The notes: generated by a model not told the origin, from the letters alone. DNA of 33,384 bases from Sphaerochaetaceae bacterium (GCA_028532765.1 JAQQAR010000052.1:1-33384), one strand, 5' to 3'; counted from the first letter of the stretch, positions 24,651 to 33,151 are shown. Numbers and translations are program-made.

Positions 24651-25832
24651 CTATCGTCTTAGGTTATCAAGGATTTCACAAGATACCAAATACATCCTTG
24701 GTATATGGAATGGTCCCTTGTACATATTCCCCTTCAAGGGTGTGGAAAGGGAATTATTTCGATGGAGATATCCAAACCACTCACCGTACTCCGGGTCAAG
24801 GAAGTTTTCCTTTATGTACTTATCTACTTGTTCAAATTGATACAGGTATTCCTGTTTTCCGCTTAAGCTGTAGGCCATCAAGTTTGCGATGGCTGCCTCA
24901 CACTGAGGCCACCAGAACTTCATGTCATGCCAGTACTCCGTTGCACTCTTTCCCAGGGCATCACGGAAGTAGATGATCCCACCATACTCTTCATCCCAAC
25001 CACGGGCAAACATCCAGTCCAGCATCGTCATACCAAGGTGCATCAGTGCAGGATCACCACCTCGCCTCTTTGCTTCAGCGAGAATAAACCATGCTCCCTC
25101 AATAGCATGCCCTGGGTTTAACAGTCGACCTTCGAAATGATCCAATTGCAACGTACCATCAGGATTGCACTGCTCTACCACCACCTTGAGCTCTGGACGG
25201 ACAAAGAAGACCTCAATCTCCTTGATATACCCATCAATGGCACGAGTCAGCTCATCGCTCTTCTCAGGGAGTGATTCTCTCAGCTCACTGACCGTATTGA
25301 GAAGAATCATGGGAAGACCAAAGCCCTTGCTCTCTCGCTCAAACTTGGGTACCAGTATGCCAGGTTCGTTGAGATACCCTTCCACCTTCTTGAATAAATC
25401 ATATGCCTTCTCGGCATACTCAGGTTTATCAAAGGCTCGGCTGTAAGCAGCAAAACCAAGGATGGCAAATGTCTCACTGAATACGTAGCGAATACGCTTC
25501 ACTACCGGATTCCCTTCCTGGCTTACCCGGAAATACATGCGTCCATCTACGGGATCAAAACAGTGGTCTTCAATGAAAGATACCAAGGAATCACACACCT
25601 CGAGATAATCAGGTCTTTTTTCCATCTGACGGTATGCTGTTGCAAATACCCACAGCGCCCGACCTTGAAACCAAACCGACTTATCAGTCTCCAACAAAGA
25701 ACCATCGCGGTCCAAACCTGTATACAAGCCACCATGTGTTTTGTCAAATCCATATTGGAGCCAGAATGGCAATACACTCTCTAAAAGCGTATTTTGGTAG
25801 TCATGATAGAGTTGGTCAAATTTCTGATTCAT
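24651..25832 (-). CDS. AGE-family sugar epimerase/isomerase (N-acylglucosamine 2-epimerase type)
   Basis: This 393-residue cytoplasmic enzyme of the (alpha/alpha)6-barrel AGE family interconverts the C2 configuration of a sugar (N-acetylglucosamine/mannosamine, cellobiose or mannose/fructose, depending on the member). Visible hallmarks are FQGRALWVFATAY (about 55-67), NPGHAIEGAWF (239-249) with His242, WHDMKFWWPQCEA (301-313) with His302, and the C-terminal GPFHIPRMY. All key His positions appear present and the length is normal. It is transcribed toward the GH4 cluster, with GAGGA seven bases before ATG and a 230-base regulated gap after it. A role in epimerising a sugar released by the GH4 enzyme is inferred. 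Confidence 0.85.
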   Translation of the reverse strand: MNQKFDQLYHDYQNTLLESVLPFWLQYGFDKTHGGLYTGLDRDGSLLETDKSVWFQGRALWVFATAYRQMEKRPDYLEVCDSLVSFIEDHCFDPVDGRMYFRVSQEGNPVVKRIRYVFSETFAILGFAAYSRAFDKPEYAEKAYDLFKKVEGYLNEPGILVPKFERESKGFGLPMILLNTVSELRESLPEKSDELTRAIDGYIKEIEVFFVRPELKVVVEQCNPDGTLQLDHFEGRLLNPGHAIEGAWFILAEAKRRGGDPALMHLGMTMLDWMFARGWDEEYGGIIYFRDALGKSATEYWHDMKFWWPQCEAAIANLMAYSLSGKQEYLYQFEQVDKYIKENFLDPEYGEWFGYLHRNNSLSTPLKGNMYKGPFHIPRMYLVSCEILDNLRR

Positions 25833-25857
25833 AGCATTATCCTCATTTCTTGTATTC

Positions 25858-25898
25858 TACTCCTTGGGGAGTATATTGTCATTATGATTCTTTGAAAA
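25858..25898 (-). promoter_or_regulatory. Putative promoter with overlapping operator-like palindrome, epimerase gene
   Basis: On the minus strand, TTTTCA (25893-25898) and TATACT (25870-25875) are 17 bp apart. The inverted repeat TACTCC and GGAGTA (25858-25873, four-base centre) overlaps the -10 box and the start region, the place where a repressor would block transcription. The -35 box matches only four of six consensus bases, so the call is moderate. Confidence 0.4.
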
Positions 25899-25941
25899 AC
25901 TGCTCCTTGATTTGCCCATCCTCCTATGCCATGATAGCACC

Positions 25942-26685
25942 ATGCATACAAAACAGAGTTTAATCAGAGACCTGGAACAGATGGGTCTTGATCCAAAAGG
26001 AACGGTACTTGCTCACTTCTCATATAAAAGCTTAGGAGAAGTTGAGGGAGGTCCCCAGACTGTAATCGATGCCATGGTCACGTATATGAAAGACGGATTG
26101 ATGGTATTTCCCACCCATACATGGAACACGGTGAACAAGGATCAACCCTATTACAGTGTCAATGACACCGAGAGTTGCATCGGCATCATCCCTGAGTTGG
26201 CAAGAAAGGATGGACGAGGCCACAGAAGCGCACATCCAACCCACTCGGTAGCAGCCTTTGGGGCAGAGGCTGAAGCCTTCATTGCCGAGGATCATATGCA
26301 GAACACTCCCTGTGGTCGTACAGGATCGTGGGGTAAGTTGCTCGACCGCAATGCAACCATTCTTTTGGTTGGCGTGGGACTCAATCGGGACACTTTCTTC
26401 CATGGGGTTGAAGAGTGGCTGGACATTCCTGACAGATTGAGTGATGCGATGAATATGCTCTTCACCAGACTTGCTGATGGCAATCTCATCCCTACCCCGG
26501 TCAAGAACCATACAGCACAGGTAGGAGAAAACTTTCCTCGAGTGGAACCCTATCTGAGAGAAAAAGGAATTCTCAAGGAAGGAACGCTTGGGGATGCAAC
26601 AGTGCGCTTACACAAGACCCAGCCAGCCTATGAGGCTGTGAGGGACCTGTTGTTGCAGGATCCAGATTTGTTTGGGGTACGATAG
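25942..26685 (+). CDS. AAC(3)-family acetyltransferase-like protein
   Basis: This 247-residue protein of the aminoglycoside N3-acetyltransferase (YokD-like) fold uses acetyl-CoA. AHFSYKSLGEVEGG (about 24-37), FPTHTW (about 56-61), RSAHPTHSVAAFG (about 95-107) and the PCG...GKLLDRNATILLVGVGL region (about 121-149) are hallmarks of the family. Most chromosomal members are not antibiotic-resistance enzymes, and nothing here indicates resistance. The start ATG 25942 fits the family's N-terminus (MHTKQSLIRDLEQMGL); an upstream in-frame TTG (25912) is less likely, and no clear ribosome site is seen for either. It stands alone, divergent from the epimerase gene and convergent with the LacI gene (16 bases apart). 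Confidence 0.83.
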   Translation: MHTKQSLIRDLEQMGLDPKGTVLAHFSYKSLGEVEGGPQTVIDAMVTYMKDGLMVFPTHTWNTVNKDQPYYSVNDTESCIGIIPELARKDGRGHRSAHPTHSVAAFGAEAEAFIAEDHMQNTPCGRTGSWGKLLDRNATILLVGVGLNRDTFFHGVEEWLDIPDRLSDAMNMLFTRLADGNLIPTPVKNHTAQVGENFPRVEPYLREKGILKEGTLGDATVRLHKTQPAYEAVRDLLLQDPDLFGVR

Positions 26686-26701
26686 CTCTGACAAAGAAGT
26701 A

Positions 26702-27709
26702 TTACTCAGGAAACGCTGAACTCTCACTGATCACCAAATGCAAGGGAGTAAACTTTCTTGCACTCTCAAGTGAACGTTTTTCCAGTAGCTGAGAAAGATA
26801 CTCCACAGCGAGGGATCCGAGTTCAAGGCGTTGGTTCGACCAACGCGTCCAGTACTCATGTCCACCCAGCCAGTCATCTTCCAATACAGCCCCCCAGACA
26901 TCCTGTCCAAGCTTCATCTCCATACGCTGTAAATCACGCTCAAAAGGATCCAGCAAGAAAATACGATCAAAGACTGCCACCTGACACTCCTTGATCAAAT
27001 TAAAATCATCCTTACTCAACCGATAGTGCTCATCAGCCTCAACCACATGAACGGTAATCCCTCGTTTCTCGGCGGCAGCAAGCAAGAAGGACCGCTTATC
27101 CTTTCTCGGCTCCCTCTCTTGTTCCTTCGTCTCAACATACACAAGGCACTGTTTCCGACATACAGAGGCAAGATGGTCAACCATCTTCTCAATAACCTCT
27201 TGGTAGGCAAACGTCACCCAATGGGTGTATGCGTCGGCAACCTCACGCCTTCCTACAAACACCAAGGGGAAGTGGGCTTTCACCAAGCGTTCAACGCCCT
27301 TGTCATCACGATTGACACCCATCATGACAGCTCCATCGGCAAGTGCAATTCTGCTTGAGTTCTCTTCAGTAGGCCGGTTGTTCAGAATCAGGATGTCATA
27401 TCCCAACTTCTCAGCAGTTTCCTGGATTCCCACAAAGAACCGATAATACTCGTTCTCCGACTCTACAGGAAACATGGGTTCATACGTAAAGACGGCAATC
27501 AGGGTAGTTGATCCGCTCTTGAGTTTTCTTGCTGCCATGTTGGGCACGTAGCCCAACCGTTCAGCACACTCAAGAATCTTCTCCTTGGTCTGCTTCCCCA
27601 CACGGATGCTCTTGCCGTCCTTACCATTGAGGACAGCAGAGACTGATGCATATGATACATGGGCCTCTCTGGCGACATCTTGCAGCGTGACCCGTTTGAA
27701 CGTTTTCAT
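26702..27709 (-). CDS. LacI-family transcriptional regulator
   Basis: This 335-residue repressor has an N-terminal DNA-binding domain (about 1-60: VTLQDVAREAHVSYASVSAVLNG, then RLGYVPNMAARKLKSGS). It is followed by a periplasmic-binding-protein-like effector domain (LIAVFTYEPMF to the C-terminus). In the hinge helix the usual hydrophobic positions are kept. Its start overlaps the stop of the FAD oxidoreductase gene by ATGA, so it is the last gene of the second CUT1 operon and probably regulates that operon in response to the imported sugar or its oxidised product. The ribosome site is weak (TTAGG), which suits a scarce repressor made by translational coupling. Confidence 0.92.
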   Translation of the reverse strand: MKTFKRVTLQDVAREAHVSYASVSAVLNGKDGKSIRVGKQTKEKILECAERLGYVPNMAARKLKSGSTTLIAVFTYEPMFPVESENEYYRFFVGIQETAEKLGYDILILNNRPTEENSSRIALADGAVMMGVNRDDKGVERLVKAHFPLVFVGRREVADAYTHWVTFAYQEVIEKMVDHLASVCRKQCLVYVETKEQEREPRKDKRSFLLAAAEKRGITVHVVEADEHYRLSKDDFNLIKECQVAVFDRIFLLDPFERDLQRMEMKLGQDVWGAVLEDDWLGGHEYWTRWSNQRLELGSLAVEYLSQLLEKRSLESARKFTPLHLVISESSAFPE

Positions 27710-29067
27710 CCTAAAAATGCTCCTGCAGTACGCAGTTTAGCATGCAAAACGTCCAGGGGTATATGAAAAAGGTCCTTTCCTGTCTCGATGGCTACGGCAA
27801 CTGCGGTACCAGCTCCCTGCCCGATCGCCCCACTGGAAGGACTGACGCGAAGGCTTGCGTGTGCTGCGAACTCGCAGCTGATATTCCTTCCTGCGGCCAA
27901 GACATTACTCACCTGTTCATTGAGCAGGCATTTAAGGGGGATGGTGTAATACCCCCCATCCCTGAGGAAGCGGGAGTCAGTTGCAGCCCCGTCAGGAGAG
28001 TGGATATCGATCGGATACCCACACGCTGAAATGGCATCATCAAAAACTCTCTCAGAAAGCAGATCCTCTACTGAGATCCTATAAGACCCTTTCAGACGGC
28101 GAGAACTTCGTACCCCGATACGTGGTCCACTATAGGTCATTCGCGCATTCTCGAATCCTGGAATATGTTTTTTCAGGAATCCATACAGCTCCCAAACCTG
28201 TCGCCGTCCCTCAATCTCTGCTTCACTGAGCTGGATGGGATCAACCGGATTCTTCTCCAGGACCCGAGTCATGTTCACGATGACCTCATTCTTGGCATTG
28301 GTCTCAAAGCAAAGCACGATATCACGATCAAAGGTAATTTCTCCTGATTCCATTCCCTGTCGCATAATATCCTGGAATCCTGAGAATGAGAGCCTGCTTG
28401 CATGATGCTGGATTCCTGGTTTTGGGGCAAGGAAGGGAAACAATTCCACGTTTGTGTCCATCAGGTTCCTGATAGTCTGGATATCAACATCAACAAGCTT
28501 GAAGTTCATTGTCATTGGCTGGTCCTTGCCATCCTCTTCTCTGCCCTGTTCGAAGGGAATGCCTGCCATGGCAATCAGGTCTGCATCCCCAGAAGCATCA
28601 ATGAAATAGGAAGACGAGAGAGTGAAGAGGTTTCCAGCACAAAGACAGGTAATACGCTTCAGTATTCCCTGATCGGTCACAGCTTTCACGATTGTGGTAT
28701 GATAGAGCAACTTCACTCCTGCTTCCTGGGCCATCAGCTCCAACTCTCGCTTCATGCCCTCAGCATCGAAGGGAGTAACAGTGTAGGTGTATCCCGTAGA
28801 ATCAGGGATATGCCCAACTGAGAGACCTTTTGCCATCAAACGCTGTATCATCTCATCAGGCAAACCACGAACCACCTGGGTTTCTCCTGCATGGAATGTC
28901 ATCATGGGACCTGTTCCACCGGCAGTGAGACTTCCCCCAAGGAAGCCTTCTTCCTCGATGAGCAACACGCTGAGTCCTTGCCTTCCGGCTGCAATAGCTG
29001 CCATGCTACCGGCAATTCCTCCGCCGACAACAATCAAATCATAGTGTGTATCATAGAGTGCATTCAT
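27706..29067 (-). CDS. FAD-dependent oxidoreductase (PF12831 type)
   Basis: This 453-residue flavoprotein has the dinucleotide-binding motif VVGGGIAGSMAA (about 11-22) ending in LLIEE, and the second FAD contact YFIDASGDADLIAMAG (about 150-165). A C-terminal FAD-binding end (VLAAGRNISCEFAAHASLRVSPSSGAIGQGAGTA) is typical of the group. The substrate is not predictable; these proteins often occur in sugar or polysaccharide operons. I chose ATG 29067 because AAGGA lies seven bases upstream and the FAD motif then begins at a normal distance; an upstream in-frame extension overlaps the permease gene. It lies 14 bases after the MalG-like stop and overlaps the LacI gene. Confidence 0.85.
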   Translation of the reverse strand: MNALYDTHYDLIVVGGGIAGSMAAIAAGRQGLSVLLIEEEGFLGGSLTAGGTGPMMTFHAGETQVVRGLPDEMIQRLMAKGLSVGHIPDSTGYTYTVTPFDAEGMKRELELMAQEAGVKLLYHTTIVKAVTDQGILKRITCLCAGNLFTLSSSYFIDASGDADLIAMAGIPFEQGREEDGKDQPMTMNFKLVDVDIQTIRNLMDTNVELFPFLAPKPGIQHHASRLSFSGFQDIMRQGMESGEITFDRDIVLCFETNAKNEVIVNMTRVLEKNPVDPIQLSEAEIEGRRQVWELYGFLKKHIPGFENARMTYSGPRIGVRSSRRLKGSYRISVEDLLSERVFDDAISACGYPIDIHSPDGAATDSRFLRDGGYYTIPLKCLLNEQVSNVLAAGRNISCEFAAHASLRVSPSSGAIGQGAGTAVAVAIETGKDLFHIPLDVLHAKLRTAGAFLG

Positions 29068-29081
29068 GTAATTATCCTTAT

Positions 29082-29912
29082 TTATTTCAATCCCGTGTTT
29101 ACCATGGCATCGGTGACTTTCTGCTGGAACAGCAGATAGACCACCATGATTGGTAGAATCGACAGGGTAGTTGCGGCCAACTGCAAATGCCATTGAGGTA
29201 ACCCATAGGTATCATTGAAGTTGGTCAAAGAGAGTGGGAGCGTAAAATTTTCCAGAGAACTGATGAATACCAGTGGCTCCAAATAGGTATTCCAAACAGC
29301 GATGAATGCCAGAATGGCAACAGAACTGAGTACAGGGGTGGCAACTGGGAGCATAATCTTCAAGAAGATGCCCAGAGGGTTCAACCCATCGATTCTCGCA
29401 GCCTCTTCCAACTCATTAGGAACCGTCACATAAAACTGCCTGAGCATGAATGTCGAGAAAGCTCCCTGACTACCAAAAATTGGCAACAACATCAGGGGGA
29501 TCAAGGTATCCAGGGCTCCCCATCCTCGCATCTGGAAGAAAAGGGGTATGATGGTTACCTCGATAGGCATCATCAGGGCTGTTAGCAGAAGCAGGAATGC
29601 AGCATTACGTAGGGGAAACCGCATTCTCGCAAATGCATACCCAGCCAATGCTGCAAGCAGGACATTGCCTGCAGTCCCTACGATGGCGACAGCTAATGTA
29701 TTGAGGTAGTGTCGTGCAAAGGGCTGAACAGTAAAAATATCAAGATAATTCGAGAAAGCCCAAGAGGTCGGAAGCAATCTTGGCACACCAAATATCTCAG
29801 CACTACTGTTGAGTGAGTTCACAACCATCCACCAGAATGGATAGACGAACAAGAGGGTCAGCAATGCAACAAGCAAGGCGTAGGGAGCCTGTTTCAAATA
29901 CTTACGATTCAT
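29082..29912 (-). CDS. Sugar ABC transporter permease (CUT1, MalG-like), second cluster
   Basis: This 276-residue membrane permease has about six spans, an EAA loop EAARIDG (170-176) followed by IMLPVATP, and a tail QQKVTDAMVNTGLK like that of MalG-type subunits. Its start overlaps the MalF-like gene by 11 bases, which indicates coupled translation. It acts with the MalF-like subunit and the binding protein upstream. Confidence 0.92.
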   Translation of the reverse strand: MNRKYLKQAPYALLVALLTLLFVYPFWWMVVNSLNSSAEIFGVPRLLPTSWAFSNYLDIFTVQPFARHYLNTLAVAIVGTAGNVLLAALAGYAFARMRFPLRNAAFLLLLTALMMPIEVTIIPLFFQMRGWGALDTLIPLMLLPIFGSQGAFSTFMLRQFYVTVPNELEEAARIDGLNPLGIFLKIMLPVATPVLSSVAILAFIAVWNTYLEPLVFISSLENFTLPLSLTNFNDTYGLPQWHLQLAATTLSILPIMVVYLLFQQKVTDAMVNTGLK

Positions 29913-30804
29913 AGAAGGAGATCCTTTTTCTGGAGAACCACTGCAGGGCGGTCAAGACGAGTACAATAAGAAACAGTACTACAGCCAGGGCTGATGCAAA
30001 GCCTGTATCGAACATACGGAACGCCTGATGGTAGATATAGTAGACCATTACCATGGTGGACCCTTCGGGCCCTCCATCGGTCATCAACTTGATGGTATCA
30101 AAGACACGCATCGATCCTATGATGGTAACAATAGCAACCATCATAACCGTGGGCATCAACAGAGGAAGCTTTATCTTGAAGAAGAGTGTAAAGCGCTTTG
30201 CACCATCAATGCGGGCGGCTTCAATGACTTCGCCGGGCATATTGAGTACAGCACCCATGAAGATGAGCACGTTCATTCCCAAATTCTTCATGACCCTGTT
30301 GACGATGACGCTGGCCATCGCCCACCCTTTCTCAAAGAGCCAGTTCGGTCCTTCTATTCCTATAAATGAGAGGAACCAGTTAATCGGTCCTGCGTCCCCT
30401 CCTTGCAAGAGATACTTCCAGACAATTGCCCAGGCCACCCCACTGGTGACCACAGGCAAAAAGATGATTCCCCTCACAAACCTGGTTCCCATCTTCCCAC
30501 CCCCAAGATAGAGAGCGAGCAAGAGACTGAAGACCAGATTGAGTGGTACCACACCTGCACTGAAGATCAAGGTATTCACCAGTGACTTGGAAAACAGTGG
30601 GTCAGCAAACAGCAGCCGAAAGTTCTCAAGTCCGTTAAACACACTTGTTCCAAAGAGCAGATTCTTCTCCTGTACACTGTACAGAAACACCGAAACCAGT
30701 GGGAGCAGGACGAAGAACACGAACCCTGCCATCTGTGGGGTTATGAATGCCCATCCAATGATGGCATCCCGCCGATGATTTGCTTTCAAGGAATGTTGTT
30801 TCAT
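29902..30804 (-). CDS. Sugar ABC transporter permease (CUT1, MalF-like), second cluster
   Basis: This 300-residue membrane permease has about six spans. The EAA loop EAARIDG (195-201) is followed by KIKLPLLMP, and the N-terminal FITPQMAGFVFFVLLPLVSVFLYS is typical of the MalF/UgpA group. It starts 28 bases after the binding-protein stop, with AGGAG about nine bases before ATG. Unlike the other three uptake systems in the window, no hairpin separates it from the binding-protein gene. Confidence 0.92.
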   Translation of the reverse strand: MKQHSLKANHRRDAIIGWAFITPQMAGFVFFVLLPLVSVFLYSVQEKNLLFGTSVFNGLENFRLLFADPLFSKSLVNTLIFSAGVVPLNLVFSLLLALYLGGGKMGTRFVRGIIFLPVVTSGVAWAIVWKYLLQGGDAGPINWFLSFIGIEGPNWLFEKGWAMASVIVNRVMKNLGMNVLIFMGAVLNMPGEVIEAARIDGAKRFTLFFKIKLPLLMPTVMMVAIVTIIGSMRVFDTIKLMTDGGPEGSTMVMVYYIYHQAFRMFDTGFASALAVVLFLIVLVLTALQWFSRKRISFYES

Positions 30805-30832
30805 TCGTCCATACTCCTACCCTCTTTACTGT

Positions 30833-32128
30833 TTATTTAATGTACTTGGCGTAGACTGCAGCAACCTCATCAAGGATAGCACCTACATTGGCATTCTTCT
30901 GCCATAGCTTGTCAAAGACCATCTTAGACTCCACCTCAATCTGGGGATACTTCACATGACTGGGAAGTACACGACCGGTCTTGATGGATGCAGCAACTGC
31001 ATTCTGCATTTGCTCCTTGCTTACACTCTTGTTACTGGTGAGGAATGCCTCTGATTCAAGAACAGACTTTCTTGCTGGTGGCCAAATACCACTCATTGCA
31101 GCAACTGAGTCCTTGTTGGTCATATAGGCAACCAATTCACTGGCGAGAGAGGCCTGCTTACCCTTGGAGTGAGCACCGATGGCAGCCTGCCCGATAACTG
31201 GAGACTCCCCTTCAGGACCGGAAGGCATTGGTGCAATTCCCCATGCAAATGCGGCATCGTTGAGCTTGGATACACGGCTGATCTGACCAACGGTCATGGC
31301 AGCATTCCCTGCAAAGAAGTCACTCTGGTTCCCTGGAGGAACAACAGAAACATCCTGGTAGACCATGTCATGGAAAAGCTGTACAGCAGCGACAGATGCA
31401 TCACTGTTGATCAGAACCTGTCCATCATCAGTCCAGAAATCACCACCATAGGAACGGACAATCGGTGCAAGGTTATGGAGGATACGGGCATCATAGCCTT
31501 GTCCATCAACTGTCTGGAATCCCCAAACACCGGTCTTCTCCTTGATCGTCTTACTTGCCATCTTGAAGGCTTCCCAATCCCAGGCACCCTCTGCTGCATA
31601 CTGCTCAGGAGTTTTTACCCCAGCCTTAGCAAAGAGGTCCTCGTTGTAGAGGATGAAGAAGGGAGAGGTGGAAAAAGGTATTGCATACACATTCCCATCT
31701 TTGCTCCACAGCTCAAGAGCATCACTGGAGATATCCTGGGGGTCATAGGCTTTCATACCATCATTCAGATTGGCAAGCAATCCGCTTTCAATGAATGCAG
31801 GAGCTGCTGTTTCCAGAACCCAGAATAAGTCCGGACCATTCTGACCTTGCAGTTCCAAGGAGAGCTTGGTGTTGTACTCTGCGAAGGGAATGGATTCGAA
31901 GGTTGCATCAATCTCGATGCCCTTCTGTGCTGCAAATCCCTGTACAAAGGAGTCGAGCAGAGCAATCTGATCAGGGTTACTGGTCCATGTAGCGATGGTC
32001 ATCGATACAGGACCGCTAGGAGCAGATTCTTCCTTAGCACCTGCAGCAAATGCCATACCCATGGCAAGAGAGAGAACGAGCAGGAAGGTCAGTAGACGCA
32101 CTACTCCCTTCGTTTGGTTTGTTTTCAT
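30833..32128 (-). CDS. Extracellular sugar-binding protein (CUT1), second cluster
   Basis: This 431-residue secreted protein of the family 1 solute-binding class is the receptor for the following permeases. The signal peptide is long (MKTNQTKGVVRLLTFLLVLSLAMGMAFAAG) and has no lipobox Cys. The mature protein shows SMTIATWTSNPDQ-like first strands, GPDLFWVLETAAPAF, GNVYAIPFSTSPFFILYNEDLFAKAG and AAMTVGQI, all typical. It is the first gene of the operon, with a sigma-70 promoter and a good ribosome site (AGGAGG) upstream. The sugar is unknown. Confidence 0.92.
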   Translation of the reverse strand: MKTNQTKGVVRLLTFLLVLSLAMGMAFAAGAKEESAPSGPVSMTIATWTSNPDQIALLDSFVQGFAAQKGIEIDATFESIPFAEYNTKLSLELQGQNGPDLFWVLETAAPAFIESGLLANLNDGMKAYDPQDISSDALELWSKDGNVYAIPFSTSPFFILYNEDLFAKAGVKTPEQYAAEGAWDWEAFKMASKTIKEKTGVWGFQTVDGQGYDARILHNLAPIVRSYGGDFWTDDGQVLINSDASVAAVQLFHDMVYQDVSVVPPGNQSDFFAGNAAMTVGQISRVSKLNDAAFAWGIAPMPSGPEGESPVIGQAAIGAHSKGKQASLASELVAYMTNKDSVAAMSGIWPPARKSVLESEAFLTSNKSVSKEQMQNAVAASIKTGRVLPSHVKYPQIEVESKMVFDKLWQKNANVGAILDEVAAVYAKYIK

Positions 32129-32147
32129 ACAATCCTCCTAAAGTGTT

Positions 32148-32165
32148 TGATTAATCATTTAATCA
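32148..32165. promoter_or_regulatory. A/T-rich palindrome in leader of the second CUT1 operon
   Basis: TGATTAATCA (32148-32157) is a perfect 10-bp palindrome, and a further TTTAATCA continues to 32165, so the half-site ATTAATCA or TTTAATCA appears twice. It lies between the -10 box and the start codon, where a repressor such as the LacI protein of this operon could act. The sequence is not a classic LacI operator, so the link is tentative. Confidence 0.35.
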
Positions 32166-32173
32166 GTCACTGT

Positions 32174-32202
32174 ATGGTACCTCTGGTTTAGACATCCGTC
32201 AA
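32174..32202 (-). promoter_or_regulatory. Sigma-70 promoter of the second CUT1 operon
   Basis: On the minus strand, TTGACG (32197-32202) and TACCAT (32174-32179) are separated by 17 bp, directly after the terminator of the metal-transporter gene. The start codon is about 45 bases downstream of the -10 box. Confidence 0.65.
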
Positions 32203-32235
32203 TAAAAAAATGCAACTCTCCGAAGAAAGCTGCAT
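32203..32235 (-). terminator. Intrinsic terminator of the ZupT-like gene
   Basis: On the minus strand an 11-bp stem (arms 32225-32235 and 32210-32220, two G-U pairs) closes a TTCG tetraloop (32221-32224) and is followed at once by a run of seven T (32204-32210). It lies just downstream of the transporter stop codon at 32257 and is the clearest factor-independent terminator in the window. Confidence 0.9.
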
Positions 32236-32256
32236 GCAACAAGAAATATCTGTGTA

Positions 32257-33078
32257 TTAAGCCAAGAGAACCAAGCTCAATGCCATAACCATCATACCGG
32301 CGATAACCCCGGCAATTGCAATATGGTGTTCTCCGTACTCCTCGGCAGTTGGCAACAGTTCATCCAAGCTGATGTAAACCATGATACCTGCCACCGATGC
32401 AAATACAAACCCAAAGGTGATGTCATTGAACCACGCCCGAAGGAGGAAGTATCCGATGACTGCCCCTACCGGTTCAGCCAACCCACTGAGCAAGCTCAAC
32501 CAGAAGGCTTTCTTCCGACTCTTGGTCGCATAGTAGATCGGGGCTGCGACAGCTACACCCTCAGGAATATTATGGATTGCGATAGCTACAGCAATACTGA
32601 TACCCAGACTTGGATCGGAAAGCCCTGCCATGAAAGTAGCCAAGCCTTCGGGAAAGTTATGGATTGCAATGGCGAGTGCGCTGAAGAAACCCATTCTCAT
32701 CAGGCGAGCATCATCACCTGCTTTCACTGGTTTCAAGTTACCAGGAACGCCTTTCATTTCATGTGGGTTTTCATATTCCGGAATAAGCTTATCAATAAGA
32801 GCTATAAGAGCAATTCCCGCGAAGAACGCAATCGTGGTCATCCAGTACCCTTTCGTTGGGCCTAAGGCTGATTCAAGTGAGTCACGAGCCTTGACGAAGA
32901 TCTCGATCATCGCCACATAGATCATGACCCCTGCTGAGAATCCAAGAGCAGCGGCAAGGAAACGCGGATTGAATTTCTTGGAGAAAAAGCTCATCAAAGA
33001 GCCAACCCCTGTACCCAACCCTGCAAAAATGGTCAATCCAAAGGCGACCAGAAGTGTTGAACTAGAAACATCATACAT
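32257..33078 (-). CDS. zupT: ZIP-family divalent metal transporter (ZupT-like)
   Basis: This 273-residue membrane transporter has eight predicted spans and is expected to bring zinc and other divalent metals into the cytoplasm. The two metal-binding helices are intact: HNFPEG at 140-145 and HNIPEG at 169-174, followed by the ZupT-like VAVAAPIYYATKSRKKAFW. A short cytoplasmic loop (about 100-128) contains a single NPHE-type His and no long His-rich loop. It is monocistronic, with its own terminator, and divergent from the methyltransferase gene. No Zur-type site was recognised in the shared 130-base promoter region. Confidence 0.9.
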   Translation of the reverse strand: MYDVSSSTLLVAFGLTIFAGLGTGVGSLMSFFSKKFNPRFLAAALGFSAGVMIYVAMIEIFVKARDSLESALGPTKGYWMTTIAFFAGIALIALIDKLIPEYENPHEMKGVPGNLKPVKAGDDARLMRMGFFSALAIAIHNFPEGLATFMAGLSDPSLGISIAVAIAIHNIPEGVAVAAPIYYATKSRKKAFWLSLLSGLAEPVGAVIGYFLLRAWFNDITFGFVFASVAGIMVYISLDELLPTAEEYGEHHIAIAGVIAGMMVMALSLVLLA

Positions 33079-33151
33079 AGCGAGAATCTCCCGACATTGC
33101 GTGCGATACCTAACCCTATCACGAGCAGGAATTCAGAGCAACAGGAACTGA

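Noticed and set aside
24605..24976. Plus-strand open frame of 123 codons starting in the 24421-24650 gap
   Set aside because: Most of it lies antisense to the well-supported epimerase gene and its composition is that of a shadow frame; no ribosome site is present.
29068..29193. 42-codon N-terminal extension of the FAD oxidoreductase
   Set aside because: It overlaps the MalG-like gene, and the ATG at 29067 has a proper ribosome site and puts the FAD motif at its normal place.
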